Assembly (NCBI RefSeq): GCF_019038435.1
Contig: NZ_JAGPOX010000004.1
Coordinates: 62,001 to 126,000 of the forward strand
From: Nocardia alni
GTDB taxonomy: Bacteria; Actinomycetota; Actinomycetes; Mycobacteriales; Mycobacteriaceae
Reading direction: 5' to 3'
Length of the DNA stretch: 64,000 bases
Under the pieces are notes generated by a model, which was given only the letters and a program-made list of their open reading frames with translations, did no database searches and had not been told where the DNA came from. Position 1 is the first letter of the stretch, and each line of letters begins with the position of its first letter. The translations under genes and the position numbers were made by a program. This document shows positions 7,678 to 16,309 of the stretch, one piece after another.

Positions 7678-9330
7678 TCAACCGCCGATCGCCGCACCGA
7701 CCGATCGCGCGCTGCGCTCCGGAAGGGTCACCGCCCGCAGCGCGCCGGAGACGATCTCGTCCCGGACACGGTACTTCTGGATCTTGCCCGACGGCGTCAT
7801 CGGCAGTTCCTTGGTGAAGTACCAGAGCGAGGGCGTCTTGTGTGCCGCGATCCTTTCCCGGCACCATGCCTTCAACGCGGCCACATCGGGCGGGTTGTCC
7901 GGATCCTCGACCCGCACCACCGCGCCGATCTGCTCGCCCCATTTCTCGTCCGGTACGCCGATCACCACCGCTTCCGCGATCGCCGGATGCCGGAACAGCA
8001 ACTCCTCGATCTCCCGCGGATAGATGTTGAGACCACCCCGGATGATCATGTCCTTGAGGCGGCCGGTGATTCGCAGAAATCCGCGGTCGTCCATCGTGCC
8101 GAGATCGCCCATGTGCAACCAGCCCGCGGCGTCGACCGTCGCGGCGGTCTCCGCGGGCATATCGGAATAGCCGAGCATGTTCTGGTAACCACGACAACAG
8201 ATTTCACCCTGTTCGCCGATCGGGACGATATCGCCGTCCAGGTCGACGATCTTGATCTCGAGTTCGGGCAGTGGCTGCCCGACGGTGCGGGCCTGATCCA
8301 CCGGATCGTCGGAGATGCGCGTCTGGCTGATCACGCCGTGCATCTCGCTCTGCCCGAACAGAATCGTGAATCGGCACCCGAGCCGCGCGATGACGCACTC
8401 GACCAGCGCCTGCGGCACCGCCGAGGCGCCCGACATGACGGTGTACATGCTCGACAGATCCCGGGTCTCGAAATCCGGATGCTCGAGTAGCGCGATCAAC
8501 ATCGTCGGCACCATCAACGAGTGTGTGCCACCGTAGGTTTCGAGCGTCTCCAGCATGAGCGCGGGCTCGAAACCCGGCAGCACCACAAAGCTGCCGTGCG
8601 CCGCGAACGTGCCCAGTTCGGTGACTCCGCCCCCGCCGATGTGATACATCGGCATGGCGTTGACGCACACCACGTTTCCGGACCGCCCGGCGCGCTCGAA
8701 TACGAACGTGGCCTCGTTGACGATCCCCTTGTGGTGCAGCACAGCGCCTTTGGGGAAACCCGTGGTGCCGGACGTGTATTGGATCTGCACCGGATCGGTC
8801 GGCGACACCACCGGCAGCGGCTTCGCGGGATCCCCTGCCGCGCGGAACTTCTGCCAGTCGCGAGTCGGCACCGCCATGCGCAGCTCGGGAAGTTCGCCCG
8901 CGATGCCGCCGAGAATCTCCTCGAGGTTCGATCCGCGATAGCTCTCGCGGAAGAACACGCACGCCGCGCGGGATTGGCGCAGGATGTACTCCAATTCGTC
9001 GGCCCGATAGGCCGGATTGATGCCGACCACCACCATCCCCGCCATCGCGATAGCCTGCTGCAGAATCACCCAGTCCGCACTGTTGGGCGCCCAGATCGCG
9101 ATGCGGTCACTGGGCGCGAAGTGCGCCAGCAGGGCACGGGCCACCACCTCGACGTCGTCGAGTAGTTCGCGATACGTCCATTCGCGCCGCTCGGCCGGAT
9201 CGGGATCGCCGTCGATCAGCGCGACCCTGTCCGGCACCGCGGCGGCGGCCTCGCGGAGCAGCTCACCCAGGGTGATGTCGCGAACCCCCGAACTGTGCGA
9301 GGCCGGCCAGAAAGATTGCGTGAGGGTCAT
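7678..9330 (-). CDS. Acyl-CoA synthetase (AMP-forming)
   Basis: 550 aa, normal ligase length. The A3 motif YTSGTTGFPKG is at residues 185-195. The A5-type motif is FGQSE and the hinge is GRLKDMIIRGGLNIYP. The C-terminal lysine is in TPSGKIQKYR. It should form a CoA thioester of a carboxylic acid; its closest look is to medium-chain or aryl acid ligases. It is followed 47 nt later by a PaaX-like regulator and preceded by a 244-nt promoter region separating it from operon B on the same strand. The shared operator suggests it is induced with operon B and supplies its substrate. Confidence 0.9.
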   Translation of the reverse strand: MTLTQSFWPASHSSGVRDITLGELLREAAAAVPDRVALIDGDPDPAERREWTYRELLDDVEVVARALLAHFAPSDRIAIWAPNSADWVILQQAIAMAGMVVVGINPAYRADELEYILRQSRAACVFFRESYRGSNLEEILGGIAGELPELRMAVPTRDWQKFRAAGDPAKPLPVVSPTDPVQIQYTSGTTGFPKGAVLHHKGIVNEATFVFERAGRSGNVVCVNAMPMYHIGGGGVTELGTFAAHGSFVVLPGFEPALMLETLETYGGTHSLMVPTMLIALLEHPDFETRDLSSMYTVMSGASAVPQALVECVIARLGCRFTILFGQSEMHGVISQTRISDDPVDQARTVGQPLPELEIKIVDLDGDIVPIGEQGEICCRGYQNMLGYSDMPAETAATVDAAGWLHMGDLGTMDDRGFLRITGRLKDMIIRGGLNIYPREIEELLFRHPAIAEAVVIGVPDEKWGEQIGAVVRVEDPDNPPDVAALKAWCRERIAAHKTPSLWYFTKELPMTPSGKIQKYRVRDEIVSGALRAVTLPERSARSVGAAIGG

Positions 9331-9444
9331 CGTGGGATCCGCCTTCAGAGTCTGCGGGAGTGAACAACGCTGTGGATTCGTCTGTCGCCGATCGGGCCCC
9401 GACTTGAGTAGATGTGTCGCCGATCACACACAATGTAGTACATA

Positions 9445-9474
9445 TTTGGCACCTATGTCTACGAAAATGTCAAA
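9445..9474. promoter_or_regulatory. Candidate PaaX-type operator before the CoA ligase
   Basis: TTTGGCA at 9445-9451 and TGTCAAA at 9468-9474 form an imperfect inverted repeat with 16 nt between. The right half, CGAAAATGTCAAA, matches the promoter of operon B (13170-13182) at 12 of 13 positions. Two PaaX-like genes lie in the two transcripts involved, so this is probably their binding site. The rest of the 244-nt gap (9331-9574) shows no gene. Confidence 0.5.
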
Positions 9475-9574
9475 GATTACTGATCGCCGCGTGGATGCCG
9501 GGCCCGCTACAGCGGCGGCCGTCACCCCGCGTCGGGTGCGACGCCGGCTGTCACGCCGCCACGCGCCTCACCGA

Positions 9575-10528
9575 TCATCCTTTATGCCTTGATAATTCGA
9601 TCGGCAACGCGGTCGCCCCCGGGGGAAGCGGGTGCTCGAGTACGCCGTTGCAGTCGAGGCAGTCACGGTTGCCGGTCGATGCCCATGCGGCGGCCTGCTC
9701 GTCGGCGACGGCGTCCCGATCGACGGGCGATCCGGCCTGTCCGAGGTATTCGTCACGGGCCAGCAGGCCCGCGCCGTAGGCGCCCGCGATCTGCGGCCGA
9801 TCCAGAAATTCGAGCGGCCGATCCAGCGCACGGGCCACGAAGTGCCGAGCGGCCGGATTCTTCGCGACACCGCCCGTCATGACCACAGGGGACGCCCTGC
9901 CCACCTGCGCGACGAGACCCAGTGTGCGCGCGGCCACCGCTCGGTGCACCGACGCTGCCACATCAGCCTTCGAACGACCTTGTGCCAGTAGGGAAATAAC
10001 CTCGGTCTCGGCGAAAGTCGCGCACATGCTGCTGACTTCGAGGTCGCCGGAACCCGACAGCGCCAACTCGCCCACCGCGGCGATATCCACTTCCAGCGCC
10101 CGGGCGAGTACATCGAAGAACCGGCCCGTGCCGCTCGCGCAGCGGTCGTTCATCGCGAACCGATCGACCAGGCCATCCTCGTCGACCAGGATGGCCTTGC
10201 TGTCCTGGCCGCCGATGTCGATCACCAACCGGACGCCCGGACGCAGCGCGGCCGCACCGCGCGCGTGGCAGGTGATCTCGGTGAAACTCCGGTCGGCGCC
10301 GGGAACCAGTTTGCGGCCGTAGCCGGTGCTGATGGTTCGCCCAATCCGATCGTCCGGCACTCCCGCGGCGGCGAGGGCGCCCGCGATCGCGCGGGCGACC
10401 GCGGCCGGGCTCACCGCGCCCATCTGCACGACGTCCGCCCCGCGCAGCGCCCCGTCCTGATCCACGACGACCGCCTTCGCCGTGGTCGAACCGAGGTCGA
10501 CCCCCATGACGAACCACTCGCGGGTCAT
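9575..10528 (-). CDS. BcrA/BadF/HgdC-family ATPase activator, operon B
   Basis: 317 aa. Same role as the operon A activator: ATP-driven injection of a low-potential electron into the adjacent two-subunit enzyme. Signatures are GVDLGSTTAK (residues 9-18), DIGGQDSK (104-111) and the cluster cysteines Cys130 (DRCASGTGRF) and Cys169 (SMCATFAE). The C-terminal extension of about 40 residues includes DCLDC, parallel to DCGRC in the operon A protein. The gene begins 3 nt after the stop of the 446-aa subunit, indicating translational coupling. Whether the tail binds metal is unknown. Confidence 0.92.
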   Translation of the reverse strand: MTREWFVMGVDLGSTTAKAVVVDQDGALRGADVVQMGAVSPAAVARAIAGALAAAGVPDDRIGRTISTGYGRKLVPGADRSFTEITCHARGAAALRPGVRLVIDIGGQDSKAILVDEDGLVDRFAMNDRCASGTGRFFDVLARALEVDIAAVGELALSGSGDLEVSSMCATFAETEVISLLAQGRSKADVAASVHRAVAARTLGLVAQVGRASPVVMTGGVAKNPAARHFVARALDRPLEFLDRPQIAGAYGAGLLARDEYLGQAGSPVDRDAVADEQAAAWASTGNRDCLDCNGVLEHPLPPGATALPIELSRHKG

Positions 10529-10531
10529 GAC

Positions 10532-11872
10532 CTACACCCTGGCCTTCATCCGCTGCACGTCGATGGCTTCCAGCATCGCCTCGAGCCGGCTGTCGAACAG
10601 CTCGTCGTTGTAGAACGACGCGTCGGCGACGTCGCCCTCGAAGAAGAAGGATTTGACGCCCCGCTCACTCTCGGCGGTCCGGGCGAGTACCGCCTGCGGG
10701 TTGGTCATCGCGCGGCAGGTTCGGGTCGAGTGGAACGCGATGCCGTCGATGGCGAACTCGTCCAAGCGGCGCAGCAACAGCTCCTGCAGGGTCTTCAACC
10801 CGTGGTTCAGCGGGCACAGCAGATAGTGCTGCGCCATACCGAGCAGCGGATTCTCGGTATCGATGAGTTGTGGCTCCTGCCAGAAGGATTCGTGGGTGTA
10901 ACGTCCCGCGACGACCGCCACGTCGTACTCGGCGAACTTCCGGGTGAGGAAGCCGAGTTTGTTCCAGTTCATGATGCCGTCGAAGTACACGCGATAGCGC
11001 TCGTCGCGTACCGCGCTCACACCGTCGGCGAGTCGCTGTTGGATCTCGGCCTTGACTCCGGCGAAATAGTCGACCAGGTCCTGGTTTCCGGGCAGGAAGT
11101 TGATCGGCGCGATACTCGCCACCCAGTCCCAGTAGGTCGCCGGGGTGGGCGCCTGCCTGCACAGCTCCATGCCCTCGAGCCGCAACTGCGAGGCGCGCTT
11201 GACGTAGGACATGCTCTCGCTCAACGCATCCCAATCGAAGGGCCGCCCGGTTCGCTGCTCCAGGAAGCCGATCAGCTCGCGCAACTGGCCTTCCACGTAC
11301 CGGCTCACTTCGATCCACTCCTGGCCGCGCATGTAGCCCGCGTCGGGCTTGTTGCCCCACAGCATAGGAATCGAGACGTTGAACAAGGGGAGCTTGCGGT
11401 CGAAGACCCGATAGGTCATGGCATCCCACTGCTGGCCCGTGCTGCATCCGGCATAGCCGTTGACCAGGAAATCCGGCGCCGGCAACTTCGCGGCGAGCTC
11501 CTGCTGGTCGAGCATCCCGACCACTCCGCTGGAGCGGTCGCTGTTGCTCTGGTGTGTCAGCACCGCACATCCCAGGTGAGTCCTGGCATAGGAGCACAGT
11601 TCACCGATGTAGCCGTATTCCGCGCCGGCGGTCTGCGCGGGTTCCTCCAGGTGCTGAGCGGCCAGTCGAGCGGAGAACGCCTCCCCGTGGCACCACTCCA
11701 GCCCGGCGGCCTGGAACAGCGGGTTCAGCGCGGCGCCGTTGTACCAGACGACGTGCTTACCCCGTTCCTTGGCGGTGAAGATGTTCTCCCAGTAGTCGGC
11801 GACCAGCCGGCCGCCCATCCGGGTGCTGGTCAACCGGTTGGCCTTCTCGGCGCTCGCTTGCTGAACGGTCAT
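10532..11872 (-). CDS. HgdB/BcrB-type subunit of ATP-dependent dehydratase/reductase family, operon B
   Basis: 446 aa from the ATG that follows AAGGGAG by 6 nt; the open frame upstream only shadows the next gene. The likely cluster cysteines are in GELCSYAR, YAGCSTGQQW and STRTCRAM, the same three as in operon A. The two proteins are collinear, except that the operon A protein has about 11 extra residues in the loop after GCAVLT. It acts with the subunit at 11901-13073 and the activator at 9575-10528. Divergence in surface segments suggests related but not identical substrates. Confidence 0.9.
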   Translation of the reverse strand: MTVQQASAEKANRLTSTRMGGRLVADYWENIFTAKERGKHVVWYNGAALNPLFQAAGLEWCHGEAFSARLAAQHLEEPAQTAGAEYGYIGELCSYARTHLGCAVLTHQSNSDRSSGVVGMLDQQELAAKLPAPDFLVNGYAGCSTGQQWDAMTYRVFDRKLPLFNVSIPMLWGNKPDAGYMRGQEWIEVSRYVEGQLRELIGFLEQRTGRPFDWDALSESMSYVKRASQLRLEGMELCRQAPTPATYWDWVASIAPINFLPGNQDLVDYFAGVKAEIQQRLADGVSAVRDERYRVYFDGIMNWNKLGFLTRKFAEYDVAVVAGRYTHESFWQEPQLIDTENPLLGMAQHYLLCPLNHGLKTLQELLLRRLDEFAIDGIAFHSTRTCRAMTNPQAVLARTAESERGVKSFFFEGDVADASFYNDELFDSRLEAMLEAIDVQRMKARV

Positions 11873-11900
11873 GGTGAACTCCCTTGTGCGGTATGCGGAT

Positions 11901-13073
11901 TCAGAGCGAGACGGCCGCAGGACGACGGCGGATGCGTTCGACGAAGGTCTCCATGCGCGTGCGCACCGTCTCCGCCGGAACGCCCTCGTGCTCGGTCTCC
12001 AGCAGCAGCAGCGGAATGTCGTGGGCGTCCAGCGCCTTGCGCAGTTCCGGGTAGTAGAGCATGTGCGGTTCACAGAACTTCGCCATCAATACCACGACGC
12101 CGTCCGAACGACTGCGCTCGATCGAGTCGATCAGGTATGTGTCCCAATCGATCTCCGCGGAGACCCGGGTCGGGCAGGGCGCTGCGCGGTTGCGTTCCAG
12201 ATACCAGTCCGACAGGGCCGTGAGCGGATCACCGGACTCGGGGACGTCGGTGGAGATGTAGCGGAATCCGGTGTACAGATCGTCATCGACGACCAGCGCG
12301 CCCGATTCCTCGATCAGGTCGAGCAGTTCCGGGCGCGGGCCGTGACAGAAATGCCCGGACAGGTGCAGGCGCACCAGATCGCCCGGGGGTTCCGCGCTCG
12401 GGTCCAGCTGCGCCAGCAACCGATCGAGCAGCGCGGTGTGCTCCCGCACGTCCATGACCATGCTGGACTTGACCAGGGTCTGCATATCGCTCGCGGTGAT
12501 CCGTGCGCGACCCGAGCGCCGGCGGTCGTACAGCTCGCGCAGGCGGCGTCGATTCTCGTTGAACGTCCGAATGCTCGCCGCGAGAGCCTCGGGGGTCACC
12601 GAGACCCCGAGGGCCGCTTCGACCTCGCGTGCGCATTCCTCGATCCGGCCGGTGACCCGCGACTTCGTCCACGGATCGTCCATCGCGCTGGTGAACTGGG
12701 CGAAGTGCAGCGGCTTGTCCGGGCGCGCCCAGCGGATCACGTCGACCGCGCCGAGCAGCTGGACGCAGTGGTCGGCGACGACGAAGGCGTCGAATACGTC
12801 CAGGCGACCGAGTGCGGCCTGGTCGGCCACGCTTCTTGTGTAGCCGCAATAGAACTCGGCGAGCAGGCTGCGGCCCTCGGTGATCGGGGTCGGGTCGTCC
12901 TGCACGATCACCGGCAGCGCACCGGCGGCGTGCACGATCTCGGCGGGGAAGTTCATCGGGAACGACGCGATCGCGAGCCGCCCGGACTCCGCCTTCCACT
13001 GCGCGACGTACGCCACCGGATCGTCGGCGACAGTTCGCAACACCGACATCACTGCCGGGTCCAGTTCGTTCAT
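11901..13073 (-). CDS. HgdA/BcrC-type second subunit, operon B
   Basis: 390 aa from ATG (MNELDPAV), with GAGGGG upstream. Conserved features shared with operon A are FYCGYTRS, ADHCVQLLGAVD, HLSGHFCHGPRPELLDLIEE and MAKFCEPHMLYYPELRKAL. These give three cysteines positioned as in its paralogue (about residues 75, 102 and 332). It is the first gene of operon B, 28 nt before the 446-aa subunit, and is divergent from a PaaX-like gene across a 191-nt promoter region holding a candidate operator. Confidence 0.88.
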   Translation of the reverse strand: MNELDPAVMSVLRTVADDPVAYVAQWKAESGRLAIASFPMNFPAEIVHAAGALPVIVQDDPTPITEGRSLLAEFYCGYTRSVADQAALGRLDVFDAFVVADHCVQLLGAVDVIRWARPDKPLHFAQFTSAMDDPWTKSRVTGRIEECAREVEAALGVSVTPEALAASIRTFNENRRRLRELYDRRRSGRARITASDMQTLVKSSMVMDVREHTALLDRLLAQLDPSAEPPGDLVRLHLSGHFCHGPRPELLDLIEESGALVVDDDLYTGFRYISTDVPESGDPLTALSDWYLERNRAAPCPTRVSAEIDWDTYLIDSIERSRSDGVVVLMAKFCEPHMLYYPELRKALDAHDIPLLLLETEHEGVPAETVRTRMETFVERIRRRPAAVSL

Positions 13074-13153
13074 CTCGAGCCCCTCGGCCTCTCGGACGGC
13101 CGCACGGCGGGCACTCGAACGCCCGCGGCAACCGCTTCGCTGATAAGACATAA

Positions 13154-13182
13154 TTGGACACCTAGTATCCGAAAGTGTCAAA
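13154..13182. promoter_or_regulatory. Candidate PaaX-type operator between operon B and the second PaaX-like gene
   Basis: TTGGACA (13154-13160) and TGTCAAA (13176-13182) form an imperfect inverted repeat with a 15-nt spacer. It sits in the divergent promoter region, so one protein bound here could control both directions. It shares its right half with the site at 9445-9474. Confidence 0.52.
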
Positions 13183-13264
13183 CATGAAGGACCGGATCTC
13201 CCATCCAGCGGCTCGGTGCGGGGTACAGCGACTACGCAGCCAGCGGCTGAGCGAACATGGGAGT

Positions 13265-14107
13265 ATGTCCGATTCCGATTCGACGCCGTCGTCCACGAAA
13301 GACACATCGACCCGAAGTGCCCGATCCGTCCTCATCACGGCACTCGGCGAATTGGTCGAACCGTATCGGCAACCGGTTCGGACCGCGGCGCTGCTGTACG
13401 TATTGGCCGGGCTGGGCTTCGGGGCGCACTCGAGCCGCCAGGCCGTCGCGCGCACCGCGGCCGCGGGTTTGATCACCTCGCAGCGCGTCGGGCGCGAGAC
13501 GCTGTGGAGCCTCACCGACACTGCACATCGCCTGTTCACCGAAGGGGATATGCGGGTGTTCTCCACCGATATCGACACCACGCAGTGGGACGGGCAATGG
13601 CTCGTGCTCAACGTCGCGATCCCCGAATCGCATCGTTCGACCCGCAAGAAGCTCTACGCAGCACTGCGCTGGGCCGGATTCGGCAATCCGACCCCCGGAA
13701 TGTGGGTGACTCCGCACATCCTTCGCGCGGCGGAGGCGGCCAAGGCACTGGACGCCCTGGGCCTGACGGACAATTCGGTGTCCTTCATCGGAACCACCAG
13801 CGCCGCAGGTATTTCCGAGGAGGAGCTGGTCCGGCGGTCCTGGGATCTCGCCGCGGCCGAACTCGCCTACGACGAGCTACTCGACCGTTTCGATTCCCGG
13901 CGGTTCACCACCGACGACGAACTGCTGTTCGCCCATGTCCAACTCGCCGACTCGCTGCGGCGCATGACCTATATGGACCCTCGATTGCCGGAGGTCCTGC
14001 TCCCCCACTGGCGCGGGCAGCAGACGGCCAAGCGGCTGCGCGACCTTCGCGCCGAGTGGACACCCGACGCGCACGCGCACTGGCATCGCGTCGCCGACCT
14101 GGGCTGA
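13265..14107 (+). CDS. PaaX-like transcriptional regulator, divergent from operon B
   Basis: 280 aa from the ATG at 13265. A longer reading from 13175 would start inside the candidate operator, so I prefer the shorter form, although its ribosome site is weak. Family features are SARSVLITALGEL, a winged-helix region (SSRQAVARTAAAGLITSQ), STRKKLYAALRWAGFGNPTPGMWVTPH and a C-terminal region shared with the paralogue at 6800-7630. It should repress operon B, and perhaps the ligase unit, until a CoA ester accumulates. Confidence 0.85.
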   Translation: MSDSDSTPSSTKDTSTRSARSVLITALGELVEPYRQPVRTAALLYVLAGLGFGAHSSRQAVARTAAAGLITSQRVGRETLWSLTDTAHRLFTEGDMRVFSTDIDTTQWDGQWLVLNVAIPESHRSTRKKLYAALRWAGFGNPTPGMWVTPHILRAAEAAKALDALGLTDNSVSFIGTTSAAGISEEELVRRSWDLAAAELAYDELLDRFDSRRFTTDDELLFAHVQLADSLRRMTYMDPRLPEVLLPHWRGQQTAKRLRDLRAEWTPDAHAHWHRVADLG

Positions 14108-14140
14108 CCGCCGCCGAACGCACCGCCAGATTTTTTGGAC

Positions 14141-14158
14141 ATACCATATACATGGTAT
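14141..14158. promoter_or_regulatory. Palindrome before the tandem LuxR genes
   Basis: ATACCAT and ATGGTAT are perfect 7-bp arms around ATAC, with GGA and TCC pairing further out. It lies about 80 nt before the first LuxR-type gene and may be its operator. Confidence 0.45.
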
Positions 14159-14237
14159 CCTGTGGGATGGGTCACAGGACGTCGTCGTCGACGAACCACC
14201 GCCGCGCGTCGGTGACCGCTCGTGCGAGGAGTGGACA

Positions 14238-15386
14238 GTGGTTGTGCAGTCAGTGACGACTCCGGCCGGCCGCAACAGTGACGCGCATGTGGCCGAACAG
14301 GCCTTCGCGGAGTTGGTGGAGCTGATCGGCCCGGATCCGGAACTGCTGCGGCTGCAGGAGTTCAACCCGAGCCTGTCGCTGGTGCGCGATTACGCCGGTC
14401 GCGCGCTGCGCACCGGACTGCCCTCCCCCGAGGTCACCGTCGCGGTCGCGACGATCCTAACCACTGTCGACACCGCCATTCGCGCCGACATCGCGCGCCG
14501 CGTGCGGGTGCACAGCAGGCAGTTCAGCGGCCTGACCCGGGTGGCGCGGGCGATCGACAGCGCGGGCAGCGCCTGTCTGTCGGACGTACTGACGCGGGAG
14601 CTGTGCACCGCCCTGGGCTACGGCAAGGCCATGTATTCGGCGGTGTCCGGGTCGTCCTGGTCGCCGGTCTCCATCTCGGTCAACCCCGAACTGCGTGGCG
14701 ACTTCGATCCCCTGGTCGCCGCGGTGAACGGTAGTTCGATCCCGCTGCGTGACGCACCGCGCGAGGCGGAACTGGTTCGCCGCCGCCGCTTGTACGCGGT
14801 CGGGCCAAGCGAGGTCAATCGTCACACCTACCGCCCGCTGCTGGAGCTGAGCCGACCGGCCGGATATCTCGCGGTGCCCGTCGTCGTGGCCGACCGCGCG
14901 ATCGCGATCATCCACGTCGACCGCCACGACAACGACCTGAACGAGGCCGACTTTCATCTGATCACCACCCTGGCGCAGGCGTGCTCCCTGGCCACCGAAT
15001 CGGCGCGACTGCGTGCCGCGATCACCGACCAGAACCGGCGCACCACCGCCGATCTGGATCGGCTCGAGCGCGCGCTGCGAGCGCTGGAACGCGCCGGCGT
15101 AACCCTCGACGACATCGGAGAACATCCGGGCGAGCAGCGCACGGAATGCGAAACCGCCACGCCGACAGCGGATTACCCGGCCACCCTCACCGCACGCGAA
15201 CGTGACGTGCTGGCGCTCGTCGCCACCGGCGCCACCAACGCGGCGATCTCGCGCCGCCTGTGCATTTCCGACGGCACGGTGAAGTCTCACGTCCAGCGCA
15301 TCTTCAAGAAGATCGGAGTGAGTACCCGGGCCGAGGCCGCCGCGCAGTACGCGGGCCGCCGATCGCTGCCGGAATTCTCCCGGTGA
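14238..15386 (+). CDS. LuxR-family regulator with GAF-like sensor domain
   Basis: 382 aa, GTG start 6 nt behind GAGGAG. The central region (about residues 90-260) resembles a GAF domain. The C-terminus from residue 316 is a LuxR/NarL helix-turn-helix (LTARERDVLALVATG, ISDGTVKSHVQRIFKKIG). No receiver domain is seen, so it probably senses a ligand directly. Its stop overlaps the start of the next LuxR gene by 4 nt (GTGA), so both are made together and may form a heteromer. The nearby P450-dehydrogenase operon is the likely target. Confidence 0.85.
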   Translation: MVVQSVTTPAGRNSDAHVAEQAFAELVELIGPDPELLRLQEFNPSLSLVRDYAGRALRTGLPSPEVTVAVATILTTVDTAIRADIARRVRVHSRQFSGLTRVARAIDSAGSACLSDVLTRELCTALGYGKAMYSAVSGSSWSPVSISVNPELRGDFDPLVAAVNGSSIPLRDAPREAELVRRRRLYAVGPSEVNRHTYRPLLELSRPAGYLAVPVVVADRAIAIIHVDRHDNDLNEADFHLITTLAQACSLATESARLRAAITDQNRRTTADLDRLERALRALERAGVTLDDIGEHPGEQRTECETATPTADYPATLTARERDVLALVATGATNAAISRRLCISDGTVKSHVQRIFKKIGVSTRAEAAAQYAGRRSLPEFSR

Positions 15387-16309
15387 GCAGCGGCGACGAA
15401 CAGGCGAGCGCCGCCGATCTGATCGCCGCCATGCGCACTGCCTCCGGGCCGGATCTGACCGAGCTGGGCCGTCGGCTGGCCGACCAGCTCGACCGGGAAA
15501 AGTCGCTGCGGGACAACGAGATCGATGAGCTTCGCCGCAATGCCCAACGACTCGATCGAGCGGTGGCGGAGCTGGCCGCGTCCACCTCCAGCACCGAACT
15601 GCTGCGATGCGCGTGCGCGGCCCTGGCCGAGATCTGCTGCGCCCGCTGCGTTCTGGCCTCCGGCATCGAATCCGGCAGAGCCACACCGGTCGCGGTCTAC
15701 CGAGCCGACGCCGGGAGCGAGATCCCGGCGGCCTATCCACTGCCCCCAGGGTCGGCGGAGGCACGCACGATCGTGCCCGGGAGCGCACCGATCACCGGCC
15801 GTCCGGTCGACGAGCTGGGCCACCTGTTCTCCGACGGCTGCACGATCATGGCCGTCGGCGTCGAGGACACGCCCGCGGTGCTGATTCATATATCCGGGCA
15901 ACTCGGTGCCGCACAACATGATTCGGCCATGCTGCTGATCGAGGTCCTCGGCGGCTGCCTGCAGAGGCTGGGTCTGGCCGCGCGCCGGGCGCGGCAGCTG
16001 GACCTGTTGCGCTCGAGCGGCATCGCGCACGAGAACCACGACGAGGCGCCGGCCGGCATCGAACCGGACCCGGCCGCACCGCCGTTCACCGAGCCGCTGA
16101 CCGAGCGGGAGACCGAGGTCCTGCGCCTGATACTCCGGGGCGCGTCCAATATCGCCATCGCCACCGAGTTGGTGATCACCGTCGACACCGTGAAGTCCCA
16201 TGTCAAACGCATCCTGCGAAAGCTGGGAGCGACCAACCGCAGTGAGTTGATCGCCCGTCACTCCGCCGCCGGAATCACACGCCGTTCGATTGCGCCACCG
16301 TCACGGTGA
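15383..16309 (+). CDS. Second LuxR-family regulator, translationally coupled
   Basis: 308 aa from the GTG overlapping the previous stop. An N-terminal helical segment (EKSLRDNEIDELRRNAQRL) precedes a GAF-like region containing SCC-type cysteines (LLRCACAALAEICCARC). The LuxR helix-turn-helix begins at residue 238 (LTERETEVLRLILRG, VDTVKSHVKRILRKLG). It is similar in design to its upstream neighbour but not a close copy. The last 35 nt overlap the convergent ferredoxin gene. The cysteine cluster could allow redox or ligand sensing, though this is speculative. Confidence 0.83.
   Translation: MSSGDEQASAADLIAAMRTASGPDLTELGRRLADQLDREKSLRDNEIDELRRNAQRLDRAVAELAASTSSTELLRCACAALAEICCARCVLASGIESGRATPVAVYRADAGSEIPAAYPLPPGSAEARTIVPGSAPITGRPVDELGHLFSDGCTIMAVGVEDTPAVLIHISGQLGAAQHDSAMLLIEVLGGCLQRLGLAARRARQLDLLRSSGIAHENHDEAPAGIEPDPAAPPFTEPLTERETEVLRLILRGASNIAIATELVITVDTVKSHVKRILRKLGATNRSELIARHSAAGITRRSIAPPSR

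Noticed and set aside
7631-8197. N-terminal extension of the first PaaX-like protein
   Set aside because: This part is an out-of-frame reading of the CoA ligase. PaaX similarity starts at the GTG at 7630.
10265-12223. Plus-strand open frame of 652 codons across operon B
   Set aside because: It spans three genes on the opposite strand and has no recognisable protein.
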